From: Nitratireductor sp. B36
GTDB taxonomy: Bacteria > Pseudomonadota > Alphaproteobacteria > Rhizobiales > Rhizobiaceae
Reading direction: 5' to 3'
Assembly: GCF_020833685.1 (NCBI RefSeq)
Contig: NZ_JACKZY010000001.1
Location: 1,190,578-1,254,577 of the forward strand
Length of the DNA stretch: 64,000 nucleotides
Shown here: positions 9,138-18,431 of the stretch, piece by piece
How positions within the stretch are numbered: the first letter of the stretch is position 1
How the letters are laid out: each line of letters starts with the position of its first letter
The notes under the pieces: generated by a model
What the model saw: only the letters and a program-made list of their open reading frames with translations
Database searches by the model: none
Told to the model about the DNA's origin: nothing
Translations under genes and position numbers: made by a program

Positions 9138-10573
9138 GATGCACCCCCTTCCTGTTTCGCGGTTTCGCGGTCGCGCCATTGCTGCATGAAAGTGCGGCTC
9201 TCGGGCGCGGGAAGATCGCGGTGTCGTGTCCAGCCCCCGGCAAAGGGAAGCGAGCGGAACCAGCGGCGACGCCCTGCAAGGCCGGAAAGCGCCGGGATCG
9301 CCATGGAAGTGGCAAGACGATAAAGCCCTGGTCGGCGGGCGAAGAAGGCCCAGAAACCGAGGCCGAAACGCTGGGTCGCCGGATTGAGCCCGCGCTCGAA
9401 TTCGCGTTCGCGCCAATGCCGCATCATGCGCGGCAGCGGGATCTGCATGGGACAAACGGATTCGCAGCGCCCGCAGAAGGTGGAGGCGTTGGGCAGGTGC
9501 CCGGCCTTGTCGACGCCAACCAGCGAAGGCGTGAGCACCGAGCCCATCGGCCCCGGATAGACCCAGCCATAGGCATGACCGCCGACAGCGTGATAGACGG
9601 GACAATGGTTCATGCACGCGCCGCAGCGAATGCAGCGCAGCATCTCGTGGAACTCCGTGCCGAGCATGGATGAGCGACCATTGTCGAGCAGGATGACGTG
9701 ATATTCGTCCGGCCCGTCGGGATCGTCCGGGCGGCGCGGTCCGGTGGAGAGCGTGGTGTAGACGCTCATGTCCTGACCGGTTGCTGAACGGGCGAGAACG
9801 CGCAGGATCTGGCTCGCGTCCTCCAGCGTCGGCACGACCTTTTCGATGGAGGCAACGACGATGTGGACGCGCGGCAGCGTCTGCGTGAGATCGCCATTGC
9901 CCTCATTGGTGACAATGATGGATGTGCCGGTTTCGGCGACAAGGAAATTCGCGCCTGTAATGCCCACATCGGCCTGAAAATATTGCGGGCGCAGGATATG
10001 CCTCGCTTCACCGAGAAGGGACTCGGGCTGCGAGAGATCGCGCCCAGCCGGAAGCTCGGTGTGAACGCGGCGGAAATCCTCTTCCACCTGTTCCTTGTTG
10101 AGATGAAGTGCGGGACCGATGATGTGGCTTGGATGCTCGCCACGCAGCTGGATGATGTATTCGCCGAGATCGGTCTCGACCGGTCGGACACCTTCCTTCT
10201 CAAGGAAATCGTTGAGTGCGATCTCCTCGGTGATCATCGACTTGCCCTTGGTGACGGTTCGTGCGCCCGCCGCGCGACAGATGCTGAGAACCGCCTGTCG
10301 GGCATCCTCGGCCGTTTCGGCCCAATGCACCTGGCCGCCCGAGGCAATCACCTTGCGCTCATAGGCTTCCAGATAGAGATCGAGATGTTCGAGCGTGTGA
10401 TCCTTGATCGCGCGGGCGGAAGAGCGAAGATCCTCGAATTCCGGCAGTGCATCGACCGCTTTCTTTCGCTTGCCGACGAAACCGATCTTCGCCTTGCCCA
10501 TGGCGCGCTGCAATTGCTCATCGGCAATCGCCTTGCGCGCCTTCTGCTTGAACTGTGGAGACTGGATTTCCAT
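9134..10573 (-). CDS. lutB: Iron-sulfur protein LutB of L-lactate utilization
   Basis: Predicted electron-transfer subunit of the LutABC complex that oxidises L-lactate to pyruvate. Residues about 60-290 form an LUD domain (EIALNDFLEKEGVRPVETDLGEYIIQL, NFLVAETGTSIIVTNEGNGDL). Two ferredoxin-type clusters follow, CIRCGACMNHCPVYH and FCGRCESVCPMQIPLP. The 479-residue length is normal. It overlaps lutA by 1 nt and lutC by 4 nt, so translation is tightly coupled. Confidence 0.95.
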   Translation of the reverse strand: MEIQSPQFKQKARKAIADEQLQRAMGKAKIGFVGKRKKAVDALPEFEDLRSSARAIKDHTLEHLDLYLEAYERKVIASGGQVHWAETAEDARQAVLSICRAAGARTVTKGKSMITEEIALNDFLEKEGVRPVETDLGEYIIQLRGEHPSHIIGPALHLNKEQVEEDFRRVHTELPAGRDLSQPESLLGEARHILRPQYFQADVGITGANFLVAETGTSIIVTNEGNGDLTQTLPRVHIVVASIEKVVPTLEDASQILRVLARSATGQDMSVYTTLSTGPRRPDDPDGPDEYHVILLDNGRSSMLGTEFHEMLRCIRCGACMNHCPVYHAVGGHAYGWVYPGPMGSVLTPSLVGVDKAGHLPNASTFCGRCESVCPMQIPLPRMMRHWREREFERGLNPATQRFGLGFWAFFARRPGLYRLATSMAIPALSGLAGRRRWFRSLPFAGGWTRHRDLPAPESRTFMQQWRDRETAKQEGGAS

Positions 10574-11400
10574 CAGCGCCCTCCCCCGCCGATTGCCGGC
10601 TTGTCTGTCATGCCGGCCAGAACCTCGGCCACATGGCGAACCTCAACCCTGCTGCCCTGCCGATGAAGCTTGCCGGCCATGTTCATGAGGCAGCCGAGAT
10701 CACCGGCAAGCAGCGTATCGGCGCCGGCACCCTCGATACTCGCCGTCTTTTCCTCGACAATCTTGTTGGAGATGTCGGGATATTTGACGCAGAACGTGCC
10801 GCCGAAGCCGCAGCAGACATCGGAATTCTGCATTTCCTTGAGCTCCAGCCCCTCAACCGAAGACAGAAGCTTTCGCGGCTGTTGCTGGATACCGAGCTCG
10901 CGCAGACCGGAACAGGAATCGTGATAGGTGACACTGCCCTCGTGGCGGGCCGGCACTTCTGTGATGCCGAGCACATCGACCAGAAAGCTCACCAGCTCGT
11001 GCACGCGGCCGGAAAAGGCCTCCGCCCTCGCCTCATAGGACGTGCCCTTGAGAAGCGACGGGTAATGCTTTTTGAGCATGCCCGCGCAGGAGCCCGATGG
11101 CGCGACGACATAATCAAACTCCTCGAAGGCCTCGATGGTCTGGCGCGCGATGGCCGCGGCGTCTTCCCGATCGCCGGAATTATAAGCCGGCTGGCCGCAG
11201 CAGGTCTGTGCCATGGGCACCTCGACGGTGCAGCCTGCCTCTTCCAGGAGCTTGACGGCAGCAAACCCGACAGTGGGCCGGAACAGGTCCACCAGGCAGG
11301 TGACGAAAAGGCCGACGCGCTTGGGTGAGATGCTTTCTTCTTTCAACGGTTCTTCTTTCGCTGGCTTGAATTTCTCGGCAGAGCCGGTTCGCTCGCTCAT
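10573..11400 (-). CDS. lutA: LutA-type Fe-S oxidoreductase (CCG domains)
   Basis: Cysteine-rich CCG-domain protein of LutABC. After a charged 25-residue lead, KRVGLFVTCLVDLFRPTVGF opens the first domain. TCCGQPAYNSGD, YHDSCSGLRELGI and DVCCGFGGTFCVKYPDIS carry the Cys pairs proposed to ligate an Fe-S cluster. The C-terminal GDLGCLMNMAG is also typical. At 275 residues it is slightly longer than Bacillus LutA because of the N-terminal lead. It starts within the last codons of the upstream regulator gene (ATGA overlap). Confidence 0.93.
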   Translation of the reverse strand: MSERTGSAEKFKPAKEEPLKEESISPKRVGLFVTCLVDLFRPTVGFAAVKLLEEAGCTVEVPMAQTCCGQPAYNSGDREDAAAIARQTIEAFEEFDYVVAPSGSCAGMLKKHYPSLLKGTSYEARAEAFSGRVHELVSFLVDVLGITEVPARHEGSVTYHDSCSGLRELGIQQQPRKLLSSVEGLELKEMQNSDVCCGFGGTFCVKYPDISNKIVEEKTASIEGAGADTLLAGDLGCLMNMAGKLHRQGSRVEVRHVAEVLAGMTDKPAIGGGGR

Positions 11401-12182
11401 TGCTGCAAGGTTTCCCCGCCACGCTGATGAAGCCGCAGGCGCGAAATGCGCTGCCAGTCATCCGTGCGTTCGGCGTGAAAGGTGGCCTTTTCGACGAAAT
11501 CGATATGCGCGATCGCAGCCGCTCTTGCCGCTTCTGGATCGCCGGCGGCAATTGCCGCATGGATCGCGCGATGCTGGGCAAGGAGCGTGTCGCGGGCATC
11601 GGGCAATTCATAGATGCGGGCGCGGTTCAGGAAGACCCCATCGGCGAGCAACCGGTAGCAGGCGCGCAGCGTGTGCAGGAGCACAATGTTGTGCGCGCAT
11701 TCGCCCACTGCATTGTGAAATTCCACGTCACAGGCCGCTTCCGCCTCAAAGTCCTCGGCTGCATGGGCGTCGTCCATGCGCGTCATGATACCATTGAGAA
11801 GAACTATGTCTTCCGGCGTTGCACGCCTGGCCGCGAATTCGGCGGCCACAGCCTCGACCTCCCGGCGATATTCCAGATAATCAGCGGTGGCCTTGCGGTG
11901 CGTGGCGATAAGCTCGCGCACAGGCTTGGTGAACACCTGGCCGATAATGTCGGCCACATAGGTGCCGCCGCCGTGGCGGGTGGTGATCAGGCCGCGCTCC
12001 TCCAGCGTTTTCAGAGCTTCGCGCAGAATGGGGCGGGAGATGTCGAGCTGGCGAGCAAGCTCGCGTTCCCCGGGCAAACGGTCACCATCGCGCAGGACAC
12101 CTTCGAGGATCAGCGTCTCGATTTGCCGGACAACGCCATCCGCCGTGCGGGCATGCTCAATTCTGGAGAAGACTGCTTCCAC
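11397..12182 (-). CDS. FadR-family GntR regulator, probably of the lut genes
   Basis: The N-terminal winged helix (about residues 10-78: ILEGVLRDGDRLPGERELARQLDISRPILREALKTLEERGLI) is a GntR DNA-binding domain. The C-terminal helical part, with DVEFHNAVGECAHN and HRAIHAAIAAGDPEAAR, is an FCD ligand domain, so it belongs to the FadR subfamily like LldR. It is the first gene of a regulator-lutA-lutB-lutC cluster with overlapping stops and starts, which suggests a lactate-responsive self-controlled operon (inference). The chosen start is GTG, with only a weak ribosome site. Confidence 0.88.
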   Translation of the reverse strand: MEAVFSRIEHARTADGVVRQIETLILEGVLRDGDRLPGERELARQLDISRPILREALKTLEERGLITTRHGGGTYVADIIGQVFTKPVRELIATHRKATADYLEYRREVEAVAAEFAARRATPEDIVLLNGIMTRMDDAHAAEDFEAEAACDVEFHNAVGECAHNIVLLHTLRACYRLLADGVFLNRARIYELPDARDTLLAQHRAIHAAIAAGDPEAARAAAIAHIDFVEKATFHAERTDDWQRISRLRLHQRGGETLQQ

Positions 12183-12364
12183 CGGCCCTTGCCGTTCCCG
12201 TTGCTCATAGGTTTGTGGCCACAGACTAGCCTGAGTTAATCGAACTGGTCAATTTATTTGTCCAATACCAACCCCTGCAGGCAATTGGCTTCACGCATTG
12301 CACCCTGCGCAAAGCCGATAGCATACTTGGGAAAGGTCCATCCTGATGCAGACGGCAAGGCGCA
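12183..12364. promoter_or_regulatory. Divergent promoter region of the lut regulator and DUF3422 gene
   Basis: This 182-nt gap separates divergent genes. On the minus strand, TTGGACA and TTGACC boxes surround an AT-rich centre near 12,246-12,270; TTGACC could be a -35 element. The partially symmetric ACTGGTCAATTTATTTGTCCA is reminiscent of GntR/FadR operators (TGGT...ACCA), but it is imperfect. Confidence 0.3.
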
Positions 12365-13735
12365 ATGAGCCAAGAAAACGGGGAACTGCTTGTCGCTACT
12401 GATGCAGACAAGACAAAAGAAAAGCCTTTCGCGACATTGGTGACCGGCAGCGTTCTGGGGTTTCCGGCCCATGATGGCCGCGCGGGCGCGTTGGGAGAAG
12501 TGCATGCTCGACCCCATGCCCTCCTGGAAGCGCCGCGCCTCATCATCCAGCTCTCTTTCATGACCGAGGGCGGCTCTGCAGTGGATCAGGCGGTGCTGGC
12601 CGATCTGTCGCGCAGGCTCGGTGTCGCTCCGCCGCAGAAAAATGCGCGCCACCACACGATGAAGTGGGGCAAAGGCACGCTGCGCTGGGAGCGGCATACG
12701 GAATTTTCGAGCTATCAGTGGGATTGCCCCATATCCTCCCGGACTGGAAAACCGCTCGAAGAATCGCCCTTCGGCAACGGTTTCAGCCCGCCGGGTACTG
12801 CCATTTCCGGCACGCGTGTGGAGATCCGCAAATGGACGAGCACCACGGAGAAGCTGGTCGGCGCGTTCGATCCGGCAAGCCTTGGCTATTCGGTGGTGGA
12901 GGGCGGGCGCGCCGCGGTTGCCAGCGATTTCCGGCAGGATGGCGATGGGCTGACCCGCATTCTCATCCTTGAAAAGGATCTGGCGCCAGCCCGTATCGGC
13001 GCCCTTTCGCAACGCCTGATCGACATTGAGACCTACCGCACGCTTGCCATGCTGGGCCTGCCGCTGGCGCAATCGCTCTCGCCACGCTTGCGCCGCATGG
13101 AGGATCAGCTCGCAACCCTGACGGCGCGCATGCGTCAACGCGAGAAGCACGACAGTCACGCGCTTCTGAGCGAGCTGACGGAGCTTGCCGCCGATCTGGA
13201 GGCCGACGCCGCCGCCAGCCTCTATCGTTTTGGCGCAAGCCGCGCCTATCACGGCATTGTCGAAGAGCGGCTGGAAATGCTGAACGAGGCCCCCATGGCC
13301 GGTTATGAAACATGGGCTGCCTTCCTGCAGCGCCGCGTGGCACCTGCGATGCGCACCTGCCGCTCGGTGGAAGAGCGCCAGGCCAACCTATCGCGCAAGC
13401 TGACGCGCGCGGCAAACCTGCTGAGAAGCTGGGTGGATGTGGAAGTGGAGCGCCAGAACCGCGATCTGCTCGCCTCCATGAACCGTCGCGCACAACTGCA
13501 GCTTCGCCTGCAACAGACGGTCGAAGGCCTCTCGGTGGCCGCCATTTCCTATTATGTGGTGGGGCTTGTGGGCTATGTGGCGAAGGGTGCAAAACCCGCC
13601 CTTCCCGGCCTTTCGAGCGAGGTGATTACCGCGGCCGCCGTCCCCGTGGCCGTCTTGTGCATCTGGCTTCTGGTACGCCGCATCCGCCGGCACCATGCCC
13701 GCGAGGATGCGAATATCGGCGCCGAGGCGGATTGA
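12365..13735 (+). CDS. DUF3422 family membrane protein
   Basis: Matches the DUF3422 family of proteobacteria from the start: GEVHARPHALLEAPRLIIQLSFM near residues 43-65, then HTMKWGKGTLRWERHTEFSSYQW. The middle is helical and coiled-coil-like (residues about 230-390). Two membrane segments lie near the C-terminus (GLSVAAISYYVVGLVGYVAKG and VITAAAVPVAVLCIWLLV). Function is unknown; the long cytoplasmic helical part and C-terminal anchor resemble DUF3422 relatives elsewhere. Full length at 456 residues. Confidence 0.9.
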   Translation: MSQENGELLVATDADKTKEKPFATLVTGSVLGFPAHDGRAGALGEVHARPHALLEAPRLIIQLSFMTEGGSAVDQAVLADLSRRLGVAPPQKNARHHTMKWGKGTLRWERHTEFSSYQWDCPISSRTGKPLEESPFGNGFSPPGTAISGTRVEIRKWTSTTEKLVGAFDPASLGYSVVEGGRAAVASDFRQDGDGLTRILILEKDLAPARIGALSQRLIDIETYRTLAMLGLPLAQSLSPRLRRMEDQLATLTARMRQREKHDSHALLSELTELAADLEADAAASLYRFGASRAYHGIVEERLEMLNEAPMAGYETWAAFLQRRVAPAMRTCRSVEERQANLSRKLTRAANLLRSWVDVEVERQNRDLLASMNRRAQLQLRLQQTVEGLSVAAISYYVVGLVGYVAKGAKPALPGLSSEVITAAAVPVAVLCIWLLVRRIRRHHAREDANIGAEAD

Positions 13736-13813
13736 CGCAGGCACGGTTTCCAAGCAGCATTTACAGAACTGCGAATAAACTGGTAAATAGATTGAACCAG
13801 TAAGGAAGTTCTG

Positions 13814-15310
13814 ATGTCCGGCCTGAAAATGCCGCAGGCCAATGCGGCAACCCTGAAGAAACGTGCGGAAATCGTCGCCGACATGCGCATCATCGTTCCC
13901 GGTGAAGGCGTGGTGGACACGGAAAACGAAATGCGCGCCTTTGAAAGCGACGGGCTCACCGCCTATCGCCAGATGCCGCTCGTGGTTGTGCTGCCGGAAA
14001 CCACCGCGCAAGTGTCGCGCATTCTCAAATATTGTCATGAGCGCGACATTCGCGTCGTGCCGCGCGGCTCGGGCACATCACTTTCCGGCGGGGCACTGCC
14101 GCTTGAGGATGCGGTGCTTCTGGTGATGAGCCGTTTCAACCGCATTCTCGATATCGACTATCCAAACCGTGCTGTGGTTGCGCAGCCAGGCGTCACCAAT
14201 CTGGGCATCACGCATGCAGTCGAGCAGGAGGGCTTTTATTATGCGCCCGATCCTTCCTCGCAGATCGCCTGTTCCATCGGCGGCAATGTGGCGGAAAATT
14301 CGGGCGGCGTGCACTGCCTGAAATACGGGCTGACGGCCAACAATGTCCTTGGCATCGAGATGGTGCTGATGAATGGCGACGTGATCCGGCTCGGCGGCAG
14401 GCATCTTGATGCAGAGGGTTATGATCTTCTGGGCCTGATGACCGGCTCGGAGGGCCTGCTTGGCGTCGTGACCGAGGTGACGGTGCGCATTCTGCAGAAG
14501 CCGGAGACGGCGCGCGCGCTTCTGATCGGCTTTCCATCAAGTGAACAGGCGGGCCAGTGCGTGGCCGAGATCATCGGCGCCGGGATCATTCCTGGCGGGA
14601 TGGAGATGATGGACGGGCCGGCAATCCGGGCCGCGGAAGATTTTGTTCACGCCGGTTATCCGCTCGATGTGGAGGCTCTGCTGATCGTCGAGCTGGACGG
14701 ACCGCAGGCCGAGGTCGACCATCTGATCGACCGGGTGGAAGCGATCGCGCGTCAGAACGGCGCCACCACCAGCCGCGCCTCGACATCGGATGAGGAACGC
14801 GCCGTGTTCTGGGCAGGACGCAAGGCCGCGTTCCCGGCGGTCGGACGCATCTCTCCCGATTATTACTGCATGGATGGCACGATTCCGCGCAAGCAATTGC
14901 CACGGGTTCTGGCAGGCATGCGCGCCCTGTCTGAAAAATACGGGCTGCGGGTTGCAAATGTGTTTCATGCCGGCGACGGCAATCTCCATCCGCTCATTCT
15001 TTACGATGCGAACAAGCCGGGCGAGCTGGAGAAGGCCGAGGATTTCGGCGCCGACATTCTGCGTCTGTGCGTGGAGGTGGGCGGCGTTCTGACCGGGGAG
15101 CATGGTGTGGGCGTGGAAAAGCGCGATCTGATGCCGGAAATGTTCACTGAAGACGATCTCAACCAACAGATCCGCGTGAAATGCGCTTTCGATCCGAACC
15201 ATCTGCTCAATCCCGGCAAAGTGTTCCCGCAACTACACCGCTGCGCCGAACTTGGCCGGATGCACATTCATCGCGGACAGGTGCCCTTTCCTGAACTGGA
15301 GCGGTTTTGA
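13814..15310 (+). CDS. glcD: Glycolate oxidase subunit GlcD (FAD-linked)
   Basis: FAD-binding catalytic subunit that oxidises glycolate to glyoxylate. Residues about 50-235 are the FAD-binding type-4 domain, with PRGSGTSLSGGALPLEDAV and SIGGNVAENSGGVHCLKYGL. The C-terminal part has VFHAGDGNLHPLILYD and TGEHGVGVEKRDLMPEMF. The 498-residue length is normal. It starts the glcD-glcE-membrane protein-glcF series on the plus strand, 78 nt after the DUF3422 gene. Confidence 0.95.
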   Translation: MSGLKMPQANAATLKKRAEIVADMRIIVPGEGVVDTENEMRAFESDGLTAYRQMPLVVVLPETTAQVSRILKYCHERDIRVVPRGSGTSLSGGALPLEDAVLLVMSRFNRILDIDYPNRAVVAQPGVTNLGITHAVEQEGFYYAPDPSSQIACSIGGNVAENSGGVHCLKYGLTANNVLGIEMVLMNGDVIRLGGRHLDAEGYDLLGLMTGSEGLLGVVTEVTVRILQKPETARALLIGFPSSEQAGQCVAEIIGAGIIPGGMEMMDGPAIRAAEDFVHAGYPLDVEALLIVELDGPQAEVDHLIDRVEAIARQNGATTSRASTSDEERAVFWAGRKAAFPAVGRISPDYYCMDGTIPRKQLPRVLAGMRALSEKYGLRVANVFHAGDGNLHPLILYDANKPGELEKAEDFGADILRLCVEVGGVLTGEHGVGVEKRDLMPEMFTEDDLNQQIRVKCAFDPNHLLNPGKVFPQLHRCAELGRMHIHRGQVPFPELERF

Positions 15311-15362
15311 GTGTGCTGTTCTCCCCTCTTTCCTGCCTGAGCTTTTGCATGAGTGATCCATC

Positions 15363-16571
15363 GTGACCGAATTCCTGCCGAAAAGCGCCGAAGAGGTTCT
15401 GGAGATCATCCAGTGGGCCGTTTCGGAGGAAGCGCCGCTCGAAATTATCGGCCACGGCTCCAAGCGCGGGATCGGTCAGCCTTTGCAGACCGAGCACACG
15501 CTCGATCTCTCGCAGCTTTCCGGCATCACGCTTTATGAGCCCGAAGAGCTGGTGCTTTCAGCGAAAGCCGGCACGCCCGTTGCCGAGATTGAGGCTGCAC
15601 TGCGCGCGCACAATCAGGAGCTGGCCTTCGAGCCAATGGATTACGGCCCGTTGCTTGGCGTGGAACCAGGACGCGGCACGATGGGTGGGCTCCTTGCAGC
15701 CAATCTTGCCGGCCCGCGCCGGCTGAAAGCAGGCGCCGCGCGCGACCACGTGCTTGGGGTTCACGCGGTTTCTGGCCGGGGTGAAGGTTTCAAGTCGGGC
15801 GGGCGCGTGGTGAAGAACGTCACCGGCTATGACCTTTCCAAGGGGCTCGCCGGTTCATGGGGCACGCTCGCCGTGGCCACCGACATCACAATGAAAGTGC
15901 TGCCGGCAGCAGAAACCGAAACCACACTCTGCATTGCAGGGCTGGACGATGCCGCTGCAACGCTGGCCATGGCCATCGCCATGGGGTCGAGCGCCGAGGT
16001 CTCCGGTGCCGCTCACCTGCCCGAAGGCGTCGTGGGACGCTTCATCGAGGGCGGGTTTTCCGGTGGCGGGCAGACCGTTTTGCGTGTCGAGGGCTTTGGG
16101 CCTTCCGTCGCCTATCGGGTTGACCTGCTCTCGCGACTTCTGGGGCATCTCGGGAGTGTCGAAACCCTCGATGAAGCGCTTTCGCGCAGGCTGTGGCGTG
16201 AAATCCGCGACGGTCATCCCTTTGCCGACGGCTCACCAGCGCCGGTATGGCGCGTTTCAGTCGCGCCGTCGCGTGGGCACGAACTGGTGGATGCGTTTCG
16301 CCGCGCCGCCGGCGTCAATGTGTTCTACGACTGGCAGGGAGGGCTGATCTGGATGCGGATGGAAGCCGATCCCGAAGCGGAGATTCTGCGAAAATTGATC
16401 GCCCATCTTGGAGGCGGGCACGCGACACTGGTACGCGCGCCCCTTCCGGTGCGAGCGGCGACGCCCGTTTTCCAGCCGCTGCCCCCCGCTCTTGCAGCTC
16501 TTTCCGCCCGCCTGAAAGCGCAATTTGACCCCAAAGGGCTATTGAACCCTGCACGCATGGCATTCGCTTGA
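15363..16571 (+). CDS. glcE: Glycolate oxidase subunit GlcE
   Basis: Second FAD-binding subunit of the GlcDEF complex. It has a GTG start (VTEFLPKSAEEVLEIIQWAV). The FAD type-4 domain is visible as GHGSKRGIGQPLQTEHTLDLSQLSG and GRGTMGGLLAANLAGPRRLKAGAARDHVLG, followed by SGGRVVKNVTGYDLSK. The C-terminal QFDPKGLLNPARMA is the usual ending. It lies 52 nt after glcD. Confidence 0.94.
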   Translation: MTEFLPKSAEEVLEIIQWAVSEEAPLEIIGHGSKRGIGQPLQTEHTLDLSQLSGITLYEPEELVLSAKAGTPVAEIEAALRAHNQELAFEPMDYGPLLGVEPGRGTMGGLLAANLAGPRRLKAGAARDHVLGVHAVSGRGEGFKSGGRVVKNVTGYDLSKGLAGSWGTLAVATDITMKVLPAAETETTLCIAGLDDAAATLAMAIAMGSSAEVSGAAHLPEGVVGRFIEGGFSGGGQTVLRVEGFGPSVAYRVDLLSRLLGHLGSVETLDEALSRRLWREIRDGHPFADGSPAPVWRVSVAPSRGHELVDAFRRAAGVNVFYDWQGGLIWMRMEADPEAEILRKLIAHLGGGHATLVRAPLPVRAATPVFQPLPPALAALSARLKAQFDPKGLLNPARMAFA

Positions 16572-16612
16572 AGCCGTGATAGATTGCCGCCGGAACAACA
16601 GAGGGCAAATAC

Positions 16613-16993
16613 ATGACTGATATGCAGAACCAACCCGAAGAAGCACAAAAGACCGACGGCTGGCTCGAGCCTGGGCCGACCAACATTCAGGTTATCTACA
16701 TCCTTTATCTGGTGAGTTTCGTTATCGGCATATCCGCTCTGGTGGGCATCGTTCTTGCCTATATGAACCGTGGCAAAGCGAGTGGTTGGCTCGAAACGCA
16801 CTACACCTGGGCAATTCGCACGTTCTGGATCGGCCTGCTGCTCGGTTTCGTCTCTGCCCTGTTGATGATTGTCGGCATCGGCTTCCTGCTGATGATCGCC
16901 CTTGCGATCTGGGTCGTTGTGCGCTGCGTAATCGGCCTGCAGGCCGTTGGACGCAGAGAACCGATCAAGAATCCCCAAAGCTGGCTGATCTAG
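16613..16993 (+). CDS. Small DUF4870-like membrane protein inside the glc cluster
   Basis: A 126-residue protein with a polar N-terminus and about three hydrophobic segments (VIYILYLVSFVIGISALVGIVLAY, AIRTFWIGLLLGFVSALLMIVG, FLLMIALAIWVVVRCVIGL). The YLVSFVIG...YMNRGKASGWLETHYTWAIRTFW pattern resembles DUF4870/TIC20-like small membrane proteins. It sits 41 nt after glcE and 13 nt before glcF, so it is surely cotranscribed. A membrane-docking or transport-related role for the complex is only a guess. Confidence 0.8.
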   Translation: MTDMQNQPEEAQKTDGWLEPGPTNIQVIYILYLVSFVIGISALVGIVLAYMNRGKASGWLETHYTWAIRTFWIGLLLGFVSALLMIVGIGFLLMIALAIWVVVRCVIGLQAVGRREPIKNPQSWLI

Positions 16994-17006
16994 TAGCAGA
17001 GGCGCC

Positions 17007-18350
17007 GTGCAGACCAATTTCACTCCAGAGCAGCTTTCCGACCCGCAGATAGCGGAGGCGGAATCGATCTTGCGCAAATGCGTGCATTGCGGCTTCTGCA
17101 CGGCCACCTGCCCGACCTATGTCACGCTCGGCAACGAGCTCGACAGCCCGCGCGGGCGCATTTACCTCATCAAGGACATGCTGGAGAATGGCAGACCGGC
17201 CGACCGGGAAATCGTTACCCATGTCGACCGCTGCCTGTCGTGCCTTGCCTGCATGACTACATGTCCTTCGGGCGTGAACTACATGCATCTCGTCGATCAC
17301 GCCCGCGCGCATATCGAAAAAACTTATCACAGACCTCTTCTGGACAGGCTGACGCGCTTCGTGCTCGCGCAGGTCCTGCCTTATCCGGCACGCTTTCGAA
17401 CTGCGTTGAAACTCGCACGCATCGGTCGCCCCTTCGCGGGCCTGTTCCGCAAAATTCCAGCCTTGCGTCCTGTGGCAGCCATGCTCGACCTCGCGCCGGC
17501 AACTCTGCCCCCGCGCTCAGAGCAACACAGTGCCTTTAGGGGTGAAAAGCAAGGTCGCGTCGCCATTCTGACGGGCTGTGCCCAATCCGTGCTCGATCCG
17601 GGCATCAATGCCGCCACGGTTCGGCTCCTGACACGGCTTGGAGTTGAAACCGTGCAGAACCCGACAGGTGAAGGCTGCTGCGGGGCACTGGTGCACCATA
17701 TGGGCAAGGAAGATGCGGCTCTGGACGCGGCACGGCGCAATGTGGATGCCTGGACCCACGAAATCGAGGGTGGCGGGCTGGACGCCATCATCATCACCGC
17801 TTCGGGATGCGGCACGACGGTCAAGGATTATGGCCACATGCTGCGGCTTGATCCCGAATACGCCGAGAAGGCGGCCCGGGTGGCTGCACTTGCCAAGGAC
17901 ATCACTGAGTATCTCACAATGCTCGATCTGCCGGAGCCGGTTGTCGAGCCGGGCATCACCGTTGCCTACCACTCCGCCTGTTCGATGCAGCACGGACAGA
18001 AGATCAGCCGCGAGCCGCGCGAACTTCTGCGTAAGGCCGGTTTTGTGGTGCGTGAACCGCGTGAGGGGCATCTGTGCTGCGGTTCGGCCGGAACTTACAA
18101 TATTCTTCAGCCGGAAATCGCAACACGCCTGCGCGACCGCAAGGTGAAAAACATCGAGGCCACGGAAGCAGCCGTCATCGCCACCGGCAACATCGGCTGC
18201 ATAACTCAGATCGGCTCAGGTACGGACACCCCGATCGTGCATACGGTAGAGCTGCTTGACTGGGCTTTTGGTGGGCCGAAGCCTGCCGCTCTGCCCAAGA
18301 CCCTGGAAACACGCAAACGGCAGGAATCGGCGATGGTTGCTGCAGAATGA
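17007..18350 (+). CDS. glcF: Glycolate oxidase iron-sulfur subunit GlcF
   Basis: Electron-transfer subunit of glycolate oxidase. Two [4Fe-4S] motifs lie in the N-terminal 90 residues (CVHCGFCTATCPTY and CLSCLACMTTCPSGVNY). Two CCG domains follow, with GEGCCGALVHHMG, YHSACSMQHGQKI and HLCCGSAGTYNILQPE. The GTG start follows the small membrane-protein gene by 13 nt. Full length at 447 residues. Confidence 0.95.
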   Translation: MQTNFTPEQLSDPQIAEAESILRKCVHCGFCTATCPTYVTLGNELDSPRGRIYLIKDMLENGRPADREIVTHVDRCLSCLACMTTCPSGVNYMHLVDHARAHIEKTYHRPLLDRLTRFVLAQVLPYPARFRTALKLARIGRPFAGLFRKIPALRPVAAMLDLAPATLPPRSEQHSAFRGEKQGRVAILTGCAQSVLDPGINAATVRLLTRLGVETVQNPTGEGCCGALVHHMGKEDAALDAARRNVDAWTHEIEGGGLDAIIITASGCGTTVKDYGHMLRLDPEYAEKAARVAALAKDITEYLTMLDLPEPVVEPGITVAYHSACSMQHGQKISREPRELLRKAGFVVREPREGHLCCGSAGTYNILQPEIATRLRDRKVKNIEATEAAVIATGNIGCITQIGSGTDTPIVHTVELLDWAFGGPKPAALPKTLETRKRQESAMVAAE

Positions 18351-18352
18351 GA

Positions 18353-18386
18353 AAAGGGCGATGCTCCCCCAAGCATCGCCCTTCTC
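18353..18386. terminator. Bidirectional hairpin between glcF and the L,D-transpeptidase gene
   Basis: A perfect 10-bp stem GGGCGATGCT/AGCATCGCCC with a 6-nt loop starts just after the glcF stop. T-rich flanks occur on both strands (TTCTCC, and CTTTTCTC on the other), suiting the convergent genes on each side. Confidence 0.75.
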
Positions 18387-18431
18387 CGTTTGCCCAGCGG
18401 TCCCCCTGCCGGGCATCCCCCGCTCATCCGG

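Noticed and set aside
9138..9617. N-terminal extension of the lutC frame
   Set aside because: It overlaps lutB completely in another frame; the ATGA overlap gives a family-typical start.
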